A DNA stretch of 7,236 bases from an uncultured bacterium. GTDB taxonomy: Bacteria > Desulfobacterota > Desulfovibrionia > Desulfovibrionales > Desulfovibrionaceae. The notes under the pieces were generated by a model. It was not told the origin of the DNA, did no database searches, and saw nothing but the letters and a program-made list of their open reading frames with translations. Below are positions 4,909 to 7,236 of this stretch, one piece after another; the first letter of the stretch is position 1; each line of letters opens with the position of its first letter. The DNA is taken from NCBI GenBank assembly GCA_905215675.1, contig CAJMRA010000121.1:1-7236 (forward strand), read 5' to 3'. The translations under genes and the position numbers were made by a program.

Positions 4909-7170
4909 ATGCTGACCATGCCCGTGGAGCTGCCCGAGCCGCAGCTCAAGCCCCATACCGATATCGTGCTGCGCAAGCGCTATCTGCACAAGAGTCTGGA
5001 CGGTACGACCATAGAAACGCCCCGCGAACTGTTCTGGCGCGTGGCCGCGTCCATAGCGGAAAGCGAGCGCGCCTACCCCGCTTCGCCGTATACGCCGGAA
5101 CAGCTGGCGCGGGAGTTCTATGATCTCATGACCTCGTGGAAGTTCCTGCCCAATTCGCCGACGCTGATGAACGCGGGCACGGAACTGGGGCAGCTTTCGG
5201 CCTGTTTCGTGCTTCCCGTGGGCGATTCCATCGAGGAAATTTTCGATGCCGTGAAATATGCGGCCATGATTCACAAGTCGGGCGGCGGCACGGGGTTTTC
5301 CTTTTCCCGGCTGCGTCCGAAGGACAGCCGCGTCGGCTCCACCGGCGGCGTGGCCTCCGGCCCGGTCTCGTTCCTGCGCATCTTCAATACCGCAACGGAG
5401 CAGATCAAGCAGGGCGGAACGCGGCGCGGGGCCAATATGGGCATCCTGCGCGTGGATCATCCCGATATCGAGGAGTTCATCCGCGCCAAGGAAAAGGAAG
5501 GCGAGTTCAACAATTTCAATCTGTCCGTCGGCCTGACGGAAGAATTCATGCGGGCCGTGGAAAAGGACGAGGAATACGGGCTGCGCTCGCCGCACAGCGG
5601 CGAAATCGTGCGGCGGCGGCGCGCCCGCGAGATTTTCGATTTGCTGGTGGACAAGGCATGGTCTTCCGGCGATCCCGGTATCGTCTTTCTGGATCGCATC
5701 AATCGGGACAATCCGACGCCGGATCAGGGAGAAATAGAGTCCACCAACCCCTGCGGCGAGCAGCCGCTGCTTCCGTTCGAGGCCTGCAATCTGGGGTCCA
5801 TCAACCTGTCCTGCTTCCATGTGCCGGGGCACGAGCAGGACGACGATCCCTTTGAACGCGGCATTGACTGGGACGAATTGCGCCGGGTGATTCACCTTGC
5901 CGTGCGTTTTCTGGACAACGTGATCGACGCTTCGCGCTTCCCGCTGGAGCGCATTGCGGAAACCGTGCGCCGCAATCGCAAGATCGGCCTCGGCGTCATG
6001 GGCTTTGCCGATCTGCTCTTCCTGCTCGGCGTTCCCTATGATTCCCCGGAAGGCACGGCGCTGGCCGAACGCCTCATGAGCTTCATCAATGCGGAAGGGC
6101 ACGCGGCCTCCGCGACGCTGGCCGGGGAGCGCGGTCCCTTCCCCGCCTATACGACGTCCATCTATGCCCGGCAGGAACTCGGGCCGTTCCGCAATGCGAC
6201 CGTAACGACCATTGCGCCCACGGGAACCCTGTCCATCATCGCGGGCTGTTCCTCCGGGGTGGAACCGCTGTTCGCCCTGTGTTTCACGCGTAACATTCTC
6301 GACGGCGAACGGCTTGTGGAAGTCAATCCCCACTTTGAGGAAGCGTTGCGGCGCTGCAACGAGGCGACGCCGGAACTGATGGAAAGCGTGGCCCGCACGG
6401 GCTCCATTCAGCACATGGACTTTCTTCCCCCGGCCCTGCGCAAGGTCTTTGTGACGGCCATGGATATTGATCCCGTCTGGCATCTGCGCATGCAGGCCGC
6501 TTTCCAGCGCCATACCGACAACGCCGTTTCCAAGACGGTCAATCTGCCCAACAGCGCCACGCGGGAAGATATTCACGCCATCTACTGGATGGCGTACGAG
6601 GAAGGCTGCAAGGGCGTCACCGTCTACCGCGACGGCTGCAAGAATTTGCAGGTGCTGGCCACCGGCGAGGGACAGCGGAAGATGGACGGGGCCGCCGCTC
6701 CGGCGGAAACCGTGTCCACCGTGCGCAAACGCCCGGATATCCTGCAGGGCTTTACCCAGAAGGTGCAAACCGGCCTCGGGGCCATGTATCTCACCGTCAA
6801 CGAGGTGGACGGCAAGCCTTTCGAGGTCTTCGCCACCATCGGCAAGTCCGGCCGTTCCATCACCGCCAAGGCCGAAGCCATAGGCCGCCTTGTGTCCCTT
6901 GCCCTGCGCTCCGGGGTGAGCGTGCGCGATATCGTGACCCAGATCAAGGGCATCGGCGGCGAACATCCCGTGTTTCGCGGCAAGGGGCTGCTGCTGTCCA
7001 TCCCCGATGCCATCGCCTGGGTGCTGGAACGGCGCTACCTCAAGGATCAGCCCGTCAATATGCTGGCTCCCGATCTGGAGGAACATCGCTGCCATGAATG
7101 CGGCGGCGAACTGATCTTTCAGGAAGGTTGCCTGATCTGCCCGCAATGCGGTTATTCCCGCTGCGGCTAG
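4909..7170 (+). CDS. nrdJ: Adenosylcobalamin-dependent (class II) ribonucleoside-diphosphate reductase
   Basis: The enzyme reduces ribonucleotides to deoxyribonucleotides, generating its thiyl radical from adenosylcobalamin, so it needs neither oxygen nor a separate radical subunit. In the 753-residue product, C99 (SACF) and C293 (EACNLGSINL) are the likely redox pair. NPCGEQPL (280-287) supplies thiyl-radical C282 with N280 and E284. APTGTLS (436-442) is the phosphate-binding loop, and HKSGGGTGFSFSRLRP (122-137) is typical of class II. Residues about 610-712 form the C-terminal TSCPD domain. A zinc-ribbon-like tail follows, with C728, C731, C741, C744, C747 and C752. There is no N-terminal ATP-cone, so the classic dATP on/off control is probably absent. 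CGAGGT (4896-4901) lies seven bases before ATG 4909; a second ATG at 4918 is possible but worse placed. The 120-bp gap, own promoter and downstream terminator suggest a separate transcript. Identification is secure. Confidence 0.97.
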   Translation: MLTMPVELPEPQLKPHTDIVLRKRYLHKSLDGTTIETPRELFWRVAASIAESERAYPASPYTPEQLAREFYDLMTSWKFLPNSPTLMNAGTELGQLSACFVLPVGDSIEEIFDAVKYAAMIHKSGGGTGFSFSRLRPKDSRVGSTGGVASGPVSFLRIFNTATEQIKQGGTRRGANMGILRVDHPDIEEFIRAKEKEGEFNNFNLSVGLTEEFMRAVEKDEEYGLRSPHSGEIVRRRRAREIFDLLVDKAWSSGDPGIVFLDRINRDNPTPDQGEIESTNPCGEQPLLPFEACNLGSINLSCFHVPGHEQDDDPFERGIDWDELRRVIHLAVRFLDNVIDASRFPLERIAETVRRNRKIGLGVMGFADLLFLLGVPYDSPEGTALAERLMSFINAEGHAASATLAGERGPFPAYTTSIYARQELGPFRNATVTTIAPTGTLSIIAGCSSGVEPLFALCFTRNILDGERLVEVNPHFEEALRRCNEATPELMESVARTGSIQHMDFLPPALRKVFVTAMDIDPVWHLRMQAAFQRHTDNAVSKTVNLPNSATREDIHAIYWMAYEEGCKGVTVYRDGCKNLQVLATGEGQRKMDGAAAPAETVSTVRKRPDILQGFTQKVQTGLGAMYLTVNEVDGKPFEVFATIGKSGRSITAKAEAIGRLVSLALRSGVSVRDIVTQIKGIGGEHPVFRGKGLLLSIPDAIAWVLERRYLKDQPVNMLAPDLEEHRCHECGGELIFQEGCLICPQCGYSRCG

Positions 7171-7209
7171 GGCGTATTAACGCTAAATCGTTCTTCTGGG
7201 GGGAAGGGA

Positions 7210-7236
7210 ACCCCCTTGGCTAGCGCACAAGGGGGT
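7210..7236 (+). terminator. Probable rho-independent terminator after nrdJ (cut by window edge)
   Basis: ACCCCCTTG (7210-7218) and CAAGGGGGT (7228-7236) form a perfect 9-bp stem around a 9-base loop, about 40 bases after the nrdJ stop. The window ends at the last stem base, so the expected T-tract cannot be seen. A G-run at 7198-7203 could compete for the same C-run. Confidence 0.7.

Noticed and set aside
4792..7146. A 784-codon open frame on the minus strand, antisense to almost all of nrdJ
   Set aside because: Its length reflects G/C-rich third positions of nrdJ. The translation is rich in His, Gly and Arg with no recognisable domain, while the plus strand carries every class II reductase motif.

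Overview
The window looks like chromosomal DNA of a high-GC member of the Desulfovibrio group (Desulfobacterota). This is inferred from the style of the FliM and class II ribonucleotide reductase proteins, strong G/C bias at third codon positions, and the combination of an Rsm22-type bacterial methyltransferase with a RACo-type ASKHA protein. No species can be named from the sequence alone. There is no rRNA, tRNA, CRISPR array or transposase.

Layout. Bases 1-98 hold one copy of a structured intergenic repeat. A strong minus-strand terminator (113-159) closes fliM (189-1169, minus), the flagellar motor switch protein. Bases 1170-1519 form a hairpin-rich divergent intergenic region. It contains a second, inverted copy of the repeat (1289-1389), a good sigma-54 promoter match facing fliM (1435-1450) and a weaker sigma-54-like match facing right (1454-1469). 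Three plus-strand genes follow: a RACo-type corrinoid-activating 2Fe-2S/ASKHA protein (1520-3148), an Rsm22/METTL17-type methyltransferase-like protein (best start 3184, end 4788) and nrdJ, an adenosylcobalamin-dependent class II ribonucleotide reductase (4909-7170). The 120-bp gap before nrdJ carries a candidate sigma-70 promoter and a leader with two mutually exclusive hairpins. A terminator stem after nrdJ reaches the right edge.

How the genes relate. The first two plus-strand genes are closely spaced and probably co-transcribed; nrdJ probably has its own promoter. Two of the three encode proteins tied to corrinoids: RACo-type proteins reduce Co(II) corrinoids at the expense of ATP, and NrdJ uses adenosylcobalamin. 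Two carry conserved cysteine sets suited to iron-sulfur clusters. Whether this is functional or chance adjacency cannot be decided here. No corrinoid methyltransferase, the usual RACo partner, is visible.

Most worth a second look: the ~100-bp inverted repeats flanking fliM, the back-to-back sigma-54-like sites, the nrdJ leader, and the Rsm22-like protein whose only four cysteines all fall at the expected cluster positions.
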